DNA of 64,000 bases from Actinoplanes ianthinogenes (lineage in GTDB: Bacteria > Actinomycetota > Actinomycetes > Mycobacteriales > Micromonosporaceae): the NCBI RefSeq assembly GCF_018324205.1, contig NZ_AP023356.1:3179501-3243500 (forward strand), read 5' to 3'. The notes below the pieces were generated by a model, which saw nothing but the letters and a program-made list of their open reading frames with translations, had not been told where the DNA came from and made no database searches. The position numbers and the translations under genes are program-made. Below are positions 43,552-53,308 of this stretch, one piece after another. Positions within the stretch are counted from its first letter, which is position 1. Every line of letters starts with the position of its first letter.

Positions 43552-43584
43552 TTCACGGACGCTCACACCGGGACCATCCGTGAA
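43552..43584 (+). promoter_or_regulatory. Inverted repeat in the sigA leader
   Basis: TTCACGGA and TCCGTGAA (8-bp perfect arms, 17-nt spacer) lie about 100 bp before the sigA GTG. A possible -10 hexamer TACAAT is at 43530-43535, which would place the repeat early in the transcript; no good -35 was found. It could be an operator or a leader hairpin. Confidence 0.45.
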
Positions 43585-43680
43585 CCGGGGGCTCCCAAAA
43601 TCGACTCCGGCGAGACTCGCCCCCGCGTGCTGCGCTGGACCACGGCCGTGCCCAAACTCATCGCCTCCGGAAGGTCATTC

Positions 43681-45231
<1,551 letters not shown>

Positions 45232-45262
45232 GACTTTCAGTCAACATTGCGTGTCCGTTTGG

Positions 45263-45290
45263 TCACCACCCGTACATCAACGGGTGGTGA
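45263..45290 (+). terminator. Hairpin after sigA
   Basis: TCACCACCCGT and ACGGGTGGTGA form an 11-bp stem with a 6-nt loop, 31 bp past the sigA stop. No U-tract. Confidence 0.65.
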
Positions 45291-45475
45291 TCAGACCGTT
45301 GTGCAGAAGTGATCGTTGACGTGGCACCCTGGGATCACGGCACACTAGTCGGAACCGGTGTGACCTCGGTCCCCCCGGGGCACTCTGGGAAGGCTGCAAC
45401 GGCGCAGGGTGTTGCACGATGTGTGAGCAGTAGCCGAGGAACATGTTCATCGGTGACGAACAGAGGAGGAAGGCG

Positions 45476-45718
45476 ATGACCCCGACCCTCACGCCGCCGG
45501 CGGGAAACCTGGCCGGCCTAGCAGCCGATGAACGGTGCGACCGCTGCAATGCAGCCGGGAAGCTCCGTTTGACACTGGCGGGCGGTGGCGATCTGGTCTT
45601 CTGCGGCCACCACGCCAACCGTTACGCCGAGGACCTGGTGAAGATCGCGGTGCAGTTCTCCGCCGATCCGGAGTTCACCTGGCGAGGCGCGAACATGATG
45701 TCGAACTCCAGCAACTAA
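45476..45718 (+). CDS. DUF7455-like small zinc-binding protein
   Basis: An 80-residue protein with LAADERCDRCNAAGKLRL (CxxC) and VFCGHHANRYAEDL (C-x2-HH), a likely zinc site, and a short C-terminus. Such proteins follow sigA in many actinobacteria. Function unknown. ATG at 45476 is preferred to 45443 because GAGGAGGAAGG directly precedes it. A hairpin follows, then the repeat region. Confidence 0.85.
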   Translation: MTPTLTPPAGNLAGLAADERCDRCNAAGKLRLTLAGGGDLVFCGHHANRYAEDLVKIAVQFSADPEFTWRGANMMSNSSN

Positions 45719-45755
45719 CAGCGAACAGCGGTCCCCCAACTACAGACGCGTGACA

Positions 45756-45783
45756 AAGGGGCGCCTCCTGCGGGGCGCCCCTT
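45756..45783 (+). terminator. Hairpin after the DUF7455-like gene
   Basis: AAGGGGCGCC pairs perfectly with GGCGCCCCTT around an 8-nt loop, 37 bp past the stop. No U-tract. Confidence 0.75.
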
Positions 45784-45865
45784 CCGCGTGCTGATTTTCC
45801 GGGCCTCACGGACGACGGCAGGCGTCTCCGGCCCGAGGACCGTTCGGCCCACGCCTGGCCCGCAA

Positions 45866-46019
45866 GATCAAATTCGGCGTTCAAGACCTTCCTTGACGCA
45901 GGTCCGCTCGGGTACGGACCGCATGCTCCCGCGCGGGCCGGGCCCGGCGATCTGGCCGCTGGCGCGTCCAGAACGATCGCCGGCCCCTTCACTGTCCGCG
46001 GCTGGTTCCGGAGATCAAA
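45866..46019 (-). repeat. T2 element next to array C (reversed)
   Basis: Reverse complement of the 30946 copy, ending CCGGAGATCAAA against the first P unit. The hairpin arms GGGCCCGGCGATC (45940-45952) and GATCGCCGGCCCC (45975-45987) differ from the solitary copy at two paired positions in ways that keep the pairs, with one mismatch left. Confidence 0.88.
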
Positions 46020-46023
46020 CCCC

Positions 46024-46150
46024 AGCTGGTCCTCAGCGCCCTATCCCGTTCTTGAATAGGGCCACCGGGGCCAGCCGAACTCTCCCGGCTGGTCCTCAGC
46101 GCCCTATCCCGGTCCTGGATAGGGCCATCAGGGCCAGCCGGACACTTTTC
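46024..46150 (+). repeat. Array C1: two P units
   Basis: Units at 46024 and 46087 (63 bp apart) with CAGCGCCCTATCCCG...GATAGGGCC cores, followed directly by T1. Confidence 0.9.
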
Positions 46151-46253
46151 GGCTGGGCCTCAGCGCCCTGGGCAGACGTGGGATCGGGCCAAGCCGCTTG
46201 ACACTCATGGCACAAGAGATGTCTTCACTGTCCGCGGGTGGTTCCGGAGATCA
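46151..46253 (+). repeat. T1 module, first copy
   Basis: Starts as a P-like half unit (GGCTGGGCCTCAGCGCCCTG), then GGCAGACGTGGGATCGGGCC, AAGCCGCTTGAC, GATGTCTTCACTGTCCGCGG and TGGTTCCGGAGATC. Its last about 30 bp equal the array-facing end of T2, so T1 and T2 share a common end sequence. Confidence 0.87.
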
Positions 46254-46259
46254 AAACCC

Positions 46260-46512
46260 GGCTGGTCCTCAGCGCCCTATCCCGGTCCTGGATAGGGCCA
46301 CCAGGGCCAGCCGAACTCTCCCAGCTGGTCCTCAGCGCCCTATCCCGGTCCTGGATAGGGCCACCAGGGCCAGCCGAACTCTCCCAGCTGGTCCTCAGCG
46401 CCCTATCCCGGTCCTGGATAGGGCCATCAGGGTCAGCCGGACTCTCCCGGCTGGGCCTCAGCGCCCTATCCCGGTCCTGGATAGGGCCATCAGGGCCAGC
46501 TGGACACTTTTC
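46260..46512 (+). repeat. Array C2: four P units
   Basis: Units at 46260, 46323, 46386 and 46449, exactly 63 bp apart and nearly identical, with the core CCCTATCCCGGTCCTGGATA. High identity suggests recent amplification. Confidence 0.92.
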
Positions 46513-46609
46513 GGCTGGGCCTCAGCGCCCTGGGCAGACGCGGGATCGGGCCAAGCCACTCGACACCCCCGGCACGTGGGATGTCTTCACTGTCCGCGGG
46601 TGGTCACCG
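46513..46609 (+). repeat. T1 module, second copy
   Basis: Same order as the first T1 (GGCTGGGCCTCAGCGCCCTG, GGCAGACGCGGGATCGGGCC, GATGTCTTCACTGTCCGCGG) but ends TGGTCACCGA, so the shared CCGGAGATC end has decayed and no P unit follows. Bases 46610-46773 hold only two loose copies of GGCA(A/G)CCCCATGGCC and no gene. Confidence 0.85.
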
Positions 46610-46773
46610 AAAACCCCTGCCGGTACCGATGACCGGCCCGAACCACCGAGCCGGCACCCACCGCGACCGGCAACCCCATGGCCTGGCACGCGAACCCCGG
46701 CCAACCACCTACTGCAACCGGCGGCAGCGCCGTGATCGGCAGCCCCATGGCCGGTCACGGCAGGACCAGCGAG

Positions 46774-48381
46774 TCAGGCGGCAGCCCGGAAACCCGCCTC
46801 AGCGGCTGTCTCGACGGCGTCGCCGCCCTGGCGCTTGGCGCGGTACATCGCCGCGTCCGCGCGGCACACGGAGTCGCTCAGGGCCGCTGCCGGGCCCACC
46901 GCGACGCCGATGCTGACCGTGGCGATGCAGTCCGGGATCTCGCGGACCGCGAGGACCATCCGGGCCGCCACCGCGGCGGCCTCGGACGGCGCCGCCGCCG
47001 GCCCGGTCAGCAGGGCGGCGAACTCGTCCCCGCCGAGCCGCGCCACCAGATCACCGGCGCCCACCTGGGCCGCCAGCGCCGCCGCGATCGCCCGCAGCGC
47101 CTCGTCCCCGGCCGCATGTCCCCGAGTGTCGTTGATCACCTTGAATTTGTCGGTGTCCACCAGCAGCACCGCGACGTTCCCCGGCCGGCTCTGGGCCGAC
47201 TGCACCGCGCTGTCGAAGGCCCGCCGGTTGGGGATCCCGGTCAGCGGGTCGACCTCGGCCGCCCGGGCCACCTGCTCGTGCCTGGCCCGCAACTGCTCCA
47301 GGTCGTACCGGGTGCGGGCGGCGTGCAGGGTGCTCAGCCGCTGGCGCCACAGGGCGGCGGCCAGGCTGTCGCCGTAGGCCAGGGTGGCCTCGGCGTCCGC
47401 GGAACCGAGGTGGGCCATCAGGACCGCCCGGGTGCGGTGGGTGCTCGCCACCACCAGCCAGTCCGCGTCCGGCTGGAGCTCGGCGGCCGCCTCGGCCATC
47501 ACCTCCAGGGCCTCGGCGGGACGGCCGGAACGGAGCAGCGCCACCGCCTGGAACGGCCGGCTGATGGCCAGCGTGTCGGAGGGGAAGCCACGGTCACGCA
47601 GCCGCTGGAGGTAACGCGCGATGTCCGCCGCGGCGCCGGCCGGGTCGTGCCGGTCGGCGCGCGAGCAGGCGGCGTACAGCAGCGCGTTCTCCCGCCAGCT
47701 GGCCGCGTCGTCGCCGGAGACCTCGGCGGCGGCCCGGGTGGCGTACCGCTCGGCCTCGGCGCTGTGGCCCTCCGCCTCGGTGACCCGGTGGATCTGGTAG
47801 AGCTCCAGGGCCCAGCGCAGGTGCATCTCGGCGAGGTTGAGCAGCCACATGGCACGGTTGCCGTTCTGCTCGCCGTCCGCGCTGCTCATCTCGTACGCGC
47901 TCTGGAACTGTGGCTCGACCAGCTCGTACAGGCGCAGCTCGTACCAGCCGATGGCGACCGCGACCCGGGAGTTGACCGCGGCCACCGGGTCCGGCTCACC
48001 CTCGGCCAGCATCTCGGCGGCGACCAGGTCGCGCAGCACCTCGTCGGCGTCGTAGTCGGCGGCCGGCTCGCCGGCGCTCCCGCCCGGAGCGGTCAGCCGG
48101 AGCCGCTGCCAGGCCCGGCTGGCCAGGGCGGCGGCCTGCCAGCCCCGGCTGCCCTCCCGCTCGGCGGCGCACAGCATCGGCCCGGCCGCCTCGATCGCGG
48201 CCCGCGGGTCGGCCTGGGCGATGTACGCCACCATCCGGACGAAGTGCATGCAGGCCGGCCCGTCGGCGAGTTCGCCGGTGGCCGCCCGGAGAACCGCTTC
48301 CGCCTCGGCCAGCACGGCGACCGCGTCGCCGGTCTGCGCCCGCTCCAGCAGGCGCACGGCGTGCAGTGTGTTCTCCCGCAT
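46774..48381 (-). CDS. TPR-like / GGDEF diguanylate cyclase
   Basis: A 535-residue soluble protein. Residues up to about 350 are an all-helical, Ala-rich repeat region resembling TPRs (ADGEQNGNRAMWLLNLAEMH, ARRAEALEVM-like helices). A GGDEF domain follows: DPLTGIPNRRAFDSA, VDTDKFKVINDTRGHAAGDE, active-site RLGGDEFAAL (near residue 450). The residue three before the I-site Asp is Gly, not Arg (VGAGD), so the RxxD product-inhibition site is absent. It should make c-di-GMP. ATG at 48381 has GGAGGGG upstream. Convergent with the array C region. Confidence 0.9.
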   Translation of the reverse strand: MRENTLHAVRLLERAQTGDAVAVLAEAEAVLRAATGELADGPACMHFVRMVAYIAQADPRAAIEAAGPMLCAAEREGSRGWQAAALASRAWQRLRLTAPGGSAGEPAADYDADEVLRDLVAAEMLAEGEPDPVAAVNSRVAVAIGWYELRLYELVEPQFQSAYEMSSADGEQNGNRAMWLLNLAEMHLRWALELYQIHRVTEAEGHSAEAERYATRAAAEVSGDDAASWRENALLYAACSRADRHDPAGAAADIARYLQRLRDRGFPSDTLAISRPFQAVALLRSGRPAEALEVMAEAAAELQPDADWLVVASTHRTRAVLMAHLGSADAEATLAYGDSLAAALWRQRLSTLHAARTRYDLEQLRARHEQVARAAEVDPLTGIPNRRAFDSAVQSAQSRPGNVAVLLVDTDKFKVINDTRGHAAGDEALRAIAAALAAQVGAGDLVARLGGDEFAALLTGPAAAPSEAAAVAARMVLAVREIPDCIATVSIGVAVGPAAALSDSVCRADAAMYRAKRQGGDAVETAAEAGFRAAA

Positions 48382-48442
48382 AACCACCCCTCCGGTGGCA
48401 CTGATCGGCCGCCGGCGCGACGAGCAGAGGAAACCAGCGGAC

Positions 48443-50173
48443 TCAGAACGTCTGGATGGTGGCGATCCGCTCCTCGAGCTGTTCGATGGTGGCCTGCGCG
48501 CTGGGCGGCCCGCCACACAGCCGGCGCAACTCGGCGTGAATCTTTCCATGCGGCAGGTTGGTCCGGTGGTGATGCGCCGCGACCAGGGTGTTCAGCTGGC
48601 GGCGCAGGGTGGCCCGCCGCTCCCCCGCGCTCATCTGCACGACCGGCTCGCGCGGCGGCGGCTCCGGCGCGTTCCGGGCCGCCTCCTGCTCCAGCTTCTT
48701 CTGCACGGCGAGCTGCTCGGTCTGCCGCTTGTTCAGCAGCATGGTGACCTCGTCCGGGGTGAGCAGGCCGGGCAGGCCGAGGTAATCGGCCTCCTCGGCG
48801 GTGCCGGTCCGGGCCGGCATGCCGAACGACGCACCGTCGTAGATGACCTCTTGCAGCTCGGCGGTCGCGGACAGCGCCTCGAACTGTTTCTCCAGGTCGC
48901 CGATCGCGTCCTCGGACTTCTGCGCCCGCTCCAGCAGCTCGTCGTCGAGGCCGTCCTTCTCCTTGGGCGCGCCGAGGACGTGGTTGCGCTCCGCCTCCAT
49001 CTCGCTGGCCAGCCCGAGCAGGTGCGGCACGCTGGGCAGGAAGACGGTGGCGGTCTCGCCGGGCTGCCGGGACCGCACGAAGCGCCCGATCGCCTGGGCG
49101 AAGTAGAGCGGGGTGGACGCGCTGGTGGCGTAGACGCCGACGGCCAGGCGGGGGATGTCGACGCCCTCGGACACCATCCGGACGGCGACCATCCAGTGCT
49201 TGTCCGAGGCGGCGAACTCGGCGATCCGGCCGGAGGCGCCGTCGTCGTCGGAGAGGACCACGGTGGGCGCCTCGCCGGTGAGGTCGTGCAGCAGTTTCGC
49301 GTACGCCCGAGCCGCCGTCTGGTCACTCGCGATGACCAGCCCACCGGCGTCCGGCATCCCCTCCCGCACCCGCAGCAGCCGGTTGTGGGCGGCCGTCATC
49401 ACCTGCGGCATCCACTCGCCCCGGTGGTCCAGGGCGGTACGCCACGCCTGCGCGATCAGGTCCTTGGTCATCGGCTCGCCGAGCCGGGCGGCCAGCTCGT
49501 CACCGGCGTTCGTCCGCCACCGGGTCTCGCCCGAGTACGCCATGAACATGACCGGCCGCACGACCCGGTCCCGCAGCGCGTCCGCGTACCCGTAGACCGA
49601 GTCGGCCTTGGAGCGCTGGATGCCGTCCATGCCCCGCTCGTACTGCACGAAGGGGATCGGGTTCTCGTCGGAGCGGAACGGGGTCCCGGTCAGCAGCAGC
49701 CGCCGCTCGGCCGGCTCGAACGCGTCCTTGACCCCGTCGCCCCAGCTCCGCGAGTCGCCGGCGTGGTGGATCTCATCCAGGATGACCATGGTGCGCCTGG
49801 TGATGGTGCGCCGCTTGTGCACCTGGGGGGCCATGCCGACCTGGGCGTACGTCACGACCGCCCCGTGGAAGTCCCGCGACGAGTGGATCTCCGAGTTGCG
49901 GAACCTGTGGTCGAGCTGGATGCCGACCCGGGCCGCCGCCTGTGCCCACTGGGTCTTGAGGTGCTCGGTCGGGCAGACCACGGTCACCGCGTCCACCGTG
50001 CCGTCGTTCAGCATCTCGGCGGCGAGCCGCAGCGCGAACGTGGTCTTGCCGGCGCCGGGCGTCGCCACGGCCATGAAGTCCTCGGAACGGCGGCGAAGGT
50101 ACTCCACCATCGCCTTGCGCTGCCATGCCCGCAGGGGCGGGAAGATCTCCAGGTTCGGCGCAGACGGGCTCAA
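48443..50173 (-). CDS. DEAD/DEAH-box superfamily 2 helicase
   Basis: A 576-residue SF2 ATPase. Walker A ATPGAGKTT, TVVCPTEHLKTQW (Ia), DEIHHAGD (II), LLLTGTPFRSD (III), LVIASDQTAAR (IV), VRMVSEGVDIPRLAVGVYA (V) and QAIGRFVRSR (VI). N-terminal LRAWQRKAM is a Q-motif-like segment. The C-terminal 200 residues are charged, with coiled-coil character (KKLEQEAARNAPE). It resembles actinobacterial homologues of unknown nucleic-acid role. The start is TTG at 50173, with AAGGGA 10 nt upstream. Confidence 0.9.
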   Translation of the reverse strand: MSPSAPNLEIFPPLRAWQRKAMVEYLRRRSEDFMAVATPGAGKTTFALRLAAEMLNDGTVDAVTVVCPTEHLKTQWAQAAARVGIQLDHRFRNSEIHSSRDFHGAVVTYAQVGMAPQVHKRRTITRRTMVILDEIHHAGDSRSWGDGVKDAFEPAERRLLLTGTPFRSDENPIPFVQYERGMDGIQRSKADSVYGYADALRDRVVRPVMFMAYSGETRWRTNAGDELAARLGEPMTKDLIAQAWRTALDHRGEWMPQVMTAAHNRLLRVREGMPDAGGLVIASDQTAARAYAKLLHDLTGEAPTVVLSDDDGASGRIAEFAASDKHWMVAVRMVSEGVDIPRLAVGVYATSASTPLYFAQAIGRFVRSRQPGETATVFLPSVPHLLGLASEMEAERNHVLGAPKEKDGLDDELLERAQKSEDAIGDLEKQFEALSATAELQEVIYDGASFGMPARTGTAEEADYLGLPGLLTPDEVTMLLNKRQTEQLAVQKKLEQEAARNAPEPPPREPVVQMSAGERRATLRRQLNTLVAAHHHRTNLPHGKIHAELRRLCGGPPSAQATIEQLEERIATIQTF

Positions 50174-50198
50174 GCTCCGGTGATCCCTTCATCCACGG

Positions 50199-50227
50199 AA
50201 AAACCCCCGCGGCGTAGGTCGCGGAGG
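50199..50227 (-). terminator. Intrinsic terminator upstream of the helicase
   Basis: On the minus strand CCTCCGCG, ACCTACGC, CGCGGGGG then TTTTT: 8-bp stem (one G-U) and a U-tract. It lies 26 bp before the helicase start and about 240 bp past DUF3039, so it either ends the DUF3039 transcript or attenuates the helicase. The rest of 50228-50464 shows nothing. Confidence 0.75.
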
Positions 50228-50464
50228 CGAGGTATCAGCATAGCCGCGGCCCCGGTCGATCCGGGGGTTACGGCACGGCGCCGGGCACACCGGCGATCCG
50301 CGGCGACGCGGCCGTGACCAGCGGAAGCAGACCGGCGGCGCGCGGCCGCCGCCGAAAGGTGACAAGAATCGCCTCACCGCGGCGATGCCGGGGCCGGGCC
50401 GACCGGCAGCACCCCGGCGGCCGATGAGGGCGCCGGGTCACGCGGGATGCCCGAGGGCGGCCGG

Positions 50465-50683
50465 TCAGGCCTTCATGGCCTCGTAGATCTCCTTGCACGC
50501 CGGACACACCGGAGAACCCGGCTTCGGCGACTTGGTGACCGGGAACGTCTCCCCGCACAGCGCGATCACGTGGGTGCCCATCACGGCACTCTCCGCGATC
50601 TTCTCCTTGCGCACGTAGTGGAACATCTCCGGACCGGTGTCGGCGTCCTTGGTCTCCGGACGCTCGAGGATCTGGGTGCTCAC
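50465..50683 (-). CDS. DUF3039 small protein
   Basis: A 72-residue protein: STQILERPETKDADTGPEMF, HYVRKEKIAESAVMG, VIALCGETF and VCPACKEIYEAM with CxxC, all DUF3039 signatures. Cys residues in ALCG and CPAC suggest a zinc site. Function unknown. GTG at 50683 matches the family start; GTG at 50707 is upstream. Divergent from psuG. Confidence 0.87.
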   Translation of the reverse strand: MSTQILERPETKDADTGPEMFHYVRKEKIAESAVMGTHVIALCGETFPVTKSPKPGSPVCPACKEIYEAMKA

Positions 50684-50805
50684 AGGTATCTGCCCTTCGA
50701 AGATCACTAAGTCGATGGAGGGAAAGCTCCAGCCGACAAGTCTTGCACCTCACGCCTGGTCGGTCCAACGACCGACCAGCAGCCCAGCCCCGTACGGTAG
50801 CGGGC

Positions 50806-51756
50806 GTGACTGACTTCGCTATTCGCTTCGGTGACCACGTGACCCGTGCGCGCCGTGACGGCCGGCCGGTGGTGGCCCTGGAGAGCACCATCATCTCGCA
50901 CGGGCTGCCGCACCCGGACAACCTGCGGGTGGCCCGGGAGATCGAGCAGACCGTCCGGGACAACGGCGCCGTGCCCGCCACGATCGGCATGATCGGCGGG
51001 GAACTGATCGCCGGCCTCGACGACGCCCAGATCGAGCACCTGGCGCTCGCCGGGGACGTGGCCAAGCTCTCGGTCCGCGACCTGGCCATCGCCGCGGCCA
51101 AGCGGGCGGACGGCGCCACCACGGTCGCCGCGACCAGCGCGGTCGCCGCCGCGGCCGGGATCGGCGTGTTCGCCACTGGCGGCCTGGGCGGGGTGCACCG
51201 GGAGGCGAACCTAACGTTCGACGAGTCGGCCGACCTGACCGCGCTGGCCCGCACCCCGATCGTGGTGGTCTGCGCCGGGGTCAAGTCGATCCTCGACGTG
51301 GGCGCCACCCTGGAGCGGCTGGAGACGCTCGGCGTCTCGGTGGCCGGTTACGGCACCCGGCGCTTCCCGGGGTTCTTCATCACCGACGGCGGCTTCGACG
51401 TGGACTGGCAGCTCGACTCGCCGGAGCAGGTGGCCGACTTCATCCGGGCCCGGCGCGACCAGGAGGTCAGCGAGGGCGCGCTGGTGCTGGCCAACCCGCT
51501 GCCGGCCGACGAGCAGCTGGACCCGGAGCTGCACGACCGCACGCTGGCCTCGGGGCTGGCGCTGCTCGCCGAGGAGGGCGTCACCGGCAAGGCGGTCACC
51601 CCGTTCCTGCTGGCGCACTTCCACGCCAGCACGCAGGGGCAGAGCCTGGCCACCAACGTCCGGATCATCCTGCGCAACGCCGCCCTGGCCGCCCGGATCG
51701 CGGTGGCGGAGAACAGCGGGACGGCCGCGCCGGTCGGGTTCGCGGCGCCGGCCTGA
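50806..51756 (+). CDS. psuG: Pseudouridine-5'-phosphate glycosidase
   Basis: A 316-residue enzyme that splits pseudouridine 5'-phosphate into uracil and ribose 5-phosphate (in the catabolic direction). Signatures: VVALESTIISHGLPHPDN with the catalytic Glu, PATIGMIGGELIAGL, FATGGLGGVHREA, VVVCAGVKSILDVGATLE and TPFLLAHFHASTQGQSL. The GTG at 50806 gives the conserved start. It is separated by 1 nt from the adjacent kinase; together they form the pseudouridine catabolic pair. Confidence 0.95.
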   Translation: MTDFAIRFGDHVTRARRDGRPVVALESTIISHGLPHPDNLRVAREIEQTVRDNGAVPATIGMIGGELIAGLDDAQIEHLALAGDVAKLSVRDLAIAAAKRADGATTVAATSAVAAAAGIGVFATGGLGGVHREANLTFDESADLTALARTPIVVVCAGVKSILDVGATLERLETLGVSVAGYGTRRFPGFFITDGGFDVDWQLDSPEQVADFIRARRDQEVSEGALVLANPLPADEQLDPELHDRTLASGLALLAEEGVTGKAVTPFLLAHFHASTQGQSLATNVRIILRNAALAARIAVAENSGTAAPVGFAAPA

Positions 51757-51757
51757 G

Positions 51758-52645
51758 ATGACCCGGGTGATCGTCGTCGGGGATCTGGTGACCGACGTGC
51801 TGGTGGAACACGACGGGCCGATCCAGCCGGGTTCGGACACCGCGGCGGCCATCCGCGTCGCCGGCGGCGGCCAGGCGGCCAACACGGCTGCCTGGCTGGC
51901 CTCGGCCGGGCAGCCGGTCACCCTGGTCGCGGCGGTCGGCGACGACCGGGCCGGCCGGGACCGGGTGGCCGAGCTGGCGACGGCCGGGGTGCGCGACGCG
52001 ATCCAGGTGCGCGCGGGCGCGGCCACCGGCAGCGTGGTGGTGCTGACCGGCGCCGGCGAGCGCACGATGATCACCGATCGGGGCGCCTGCCTGCTGCTCG
52101 ACCCGGCGCACGTGACCGCGGCGATCGCCGGCGTCCCGGGCGCCCACCTGCACCTCTCCGGCTACCCGCTGCTGCACGCCGGGTCGCGTCCGGCGGGCCT
52201 GGCGGCCCTGGCCGCGGCGCGGGACCACGGACTCACGGTGAGCGTCGACGCGGCGTCCGCCGCCCCGTTGCGCGCCGCCGGGCCCGAGGCCTTCCTTGCT
52301 TGGGTACGCGGTGCCGACCTGTTGCTGTGCAACGCCGATGAGGCCGACGTGCTGGCCGGGCCCGGAAGTCCGGCGGCGCAGGCGGCCCGTCTGACCGATT
52401 TCGTTCAGCACGCCGTGGTGAAGCGGGGCGCCGGCGGAGCCGTCTGGGCGACCCGGGACGGCGGGTCGTGGTCCGCCCCGGCCGTCCCGGTGCCGGTGAA
52501 GGACCCGACCGGCGCGGGTGACGCCTTCGCGGCCGGCCTGCTCAAGTCCTGGCTGGCCGGCGACCCGCCGGACACGGCGCTGGCGGCCGGCGCCGCGCTC
52601 GGCGCGACAGCGGTCCAGCTCCTCGGAGCCCGCCCGGCGTCATAG
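51758..52645 (+). CDS. PfkB-family carbohydrate kinase, likely pseudouridine kinase
   Basis: A 295-residue ribokinase-fold kinase. VVGDLVTDVLVE and VAGGGQAANTAAWLASAG at the N-terminus, and the PfkB signature DPTGAGDAFAAGLL with the catalytic Asp. Coupling to psuG (1-nt gap) suggests it phosphorylates pseudouridine to give the psuG substrate; this is inference from context. The stop codon TAG is the first base triplet of a tandem repeat. Confidence 0.88.
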   Translation: MTRVIVVGDLVTDVLVEHDGPIQPGSDTAAAIRVAGGGQAANTAAWLASAGQPVTLVAAVGDDRAGRDRVAELATAGVRDAIQVRAGAATGSVVVLTGAGERTMITDRGACLLLDPAHVTAAIAGVPGAHLHLSGYPLLHAGSRPAGLAALAAARDHGLTVSVDAASAAPLRAAGPEAFLAWVRGADLLLCNADEADVLAGPGSPAAQAARLTDFVQHAVVKRGAGGAVWATRDGGSWSAPAVPVPVKDPTGAGDAFAAGLLKSWLAGDPPDTALAAGAALGATAVQLLGARPAS

Positions 52646-52804
52646 CACCGCGCAGGCAGCGTCCGTAGCACCGCGCAGGCAGCGTCCGTAGCACCGCGCA
52701 GGCGGCATCCGTAGCAACCGCGCAGGCGGCATCCGTAGCAACCGCGCACGCGGCATCCGTAGCAACGCCCAGCCGGATGCCGTAGCGACGCCCGACGGGT
52801 GTCG
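52643..52804. repeat. Tandem 23-24 bp repeat (six copies plus one diverged)
   Basis: Copies start at 52643, 52666, 52689, 52712, 52736, 52760 and 52783, each beginning TAGC(A/G), with core ACCGCGCAGGCRGCRTCCG. The first three are 23 bp, the next two 24. The first TAG is the psuK stop. Divergence increases away from the gene, as expected for slippage growth. Confidence 0.9.
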
Positions 52805-52880
52805 TCCCGTGGCAGCCGTGCGAGGACAACCGCCCACGGCGGTTCAGCGCGGCAGCCGTGCAGCGGTCGCCACGCCAGGC

Positions 52881-52970
52881 CTCCGGAACCACCCGCGGAC
52901 CGTGAAGACATCCCATATGCCAGGTGCGTCAAGCGGCTTGACCCGATCTCGCGTCCGCCAGGGCGCTGAC
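52881..52970 (-). repeat. T1 module next to array D (reversed)
   Basis: Reverse complement of the T1 plan: CTCCGGAACCACCCGCGGAC, GTGAAGACATCCCATATG, then GTCAAGCGGCTTGAC (a perfect 15-bp palindrome) and CAGGGCGCTGAC. It lies directly before the P units, preserving the T2-P-T1 order read on the minus strand. Confidence 0.87.
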
Positions 52971-52989
52971 GACCAGCCAAGGAGTGTCC

Positions 52990-53172
52990 GGCTGGCCCTG
53001 ACGGCCCTATCCGGCAACGAGATAGGGCGCTGAAGGCCAGCCCGGAATACCCAGCTGGCCCAGCTGGCCCTACCCGAGAACCAGATAGGGCCCTGGAGGC
53101 CAGCCCGGAGCGGCCGGCTGGTCCTGGTGGCCCTACCCGGGAACCGGATAGGGCGCTGGAGGCCAGCTGGGT
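52990..53172 (-). repeat. Array D: three P units
   Basis: Units at 52990, 53053 and 53116, exactly 63 bp apart; read on the minus strand they match the orientation of array C (TTCAGCGCCCTATC ... GGATAGGGCC). Two units carry TACCC or CAGATAGGG variants that reduce pairing. Confidence 0.9.
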
Positions 53173-53308
53173 TTGATCTCCGGAACCAGCCGCGGACAGT
53201 GAAGAGGGCGGCGATTGGTTTGGACGCGCCAGCGGCCAGATCGCCGGCCTCGGCCCGCGCGGGAGCATGCGATCCGCACCCGAGCGGACCTGCGTCAATG
53301 AAGATCTT
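53173..53308 (+). repeat. T2 element next to array D
   Basis: Same orientation as the solitary 30946 copy. Starts TTGATCTCCGGAACCAGCC directly after the array and ends AAGATCTT on the stop codon of DUF3099. The hairpin arms (53204-53216 and 53239-53251) hold two mismatches. The loop sequence GGACGCGCCAGCGGCCA is identical in all three copies. Confidence 0.88.

Noticed and set aside
46024..46512. CRISPR array
   Set aside because: The whole 63 bp repeats, with no unique spacers between short repeats, and no cas genes are in the window.
46198..46735. Overlapping + strand ORFs in the array C region
   Set aside because: They encode only the repeat (VLSALSRSWIGPPGPA-type) in successive frames and have no counterpart at the other arrays.
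52643..52804. CRISPR or coding repeat downstream of psuK
   Set aside because: Units of 23-24 bp are directly adjacent with no spacers, and each starts with a stop codon.
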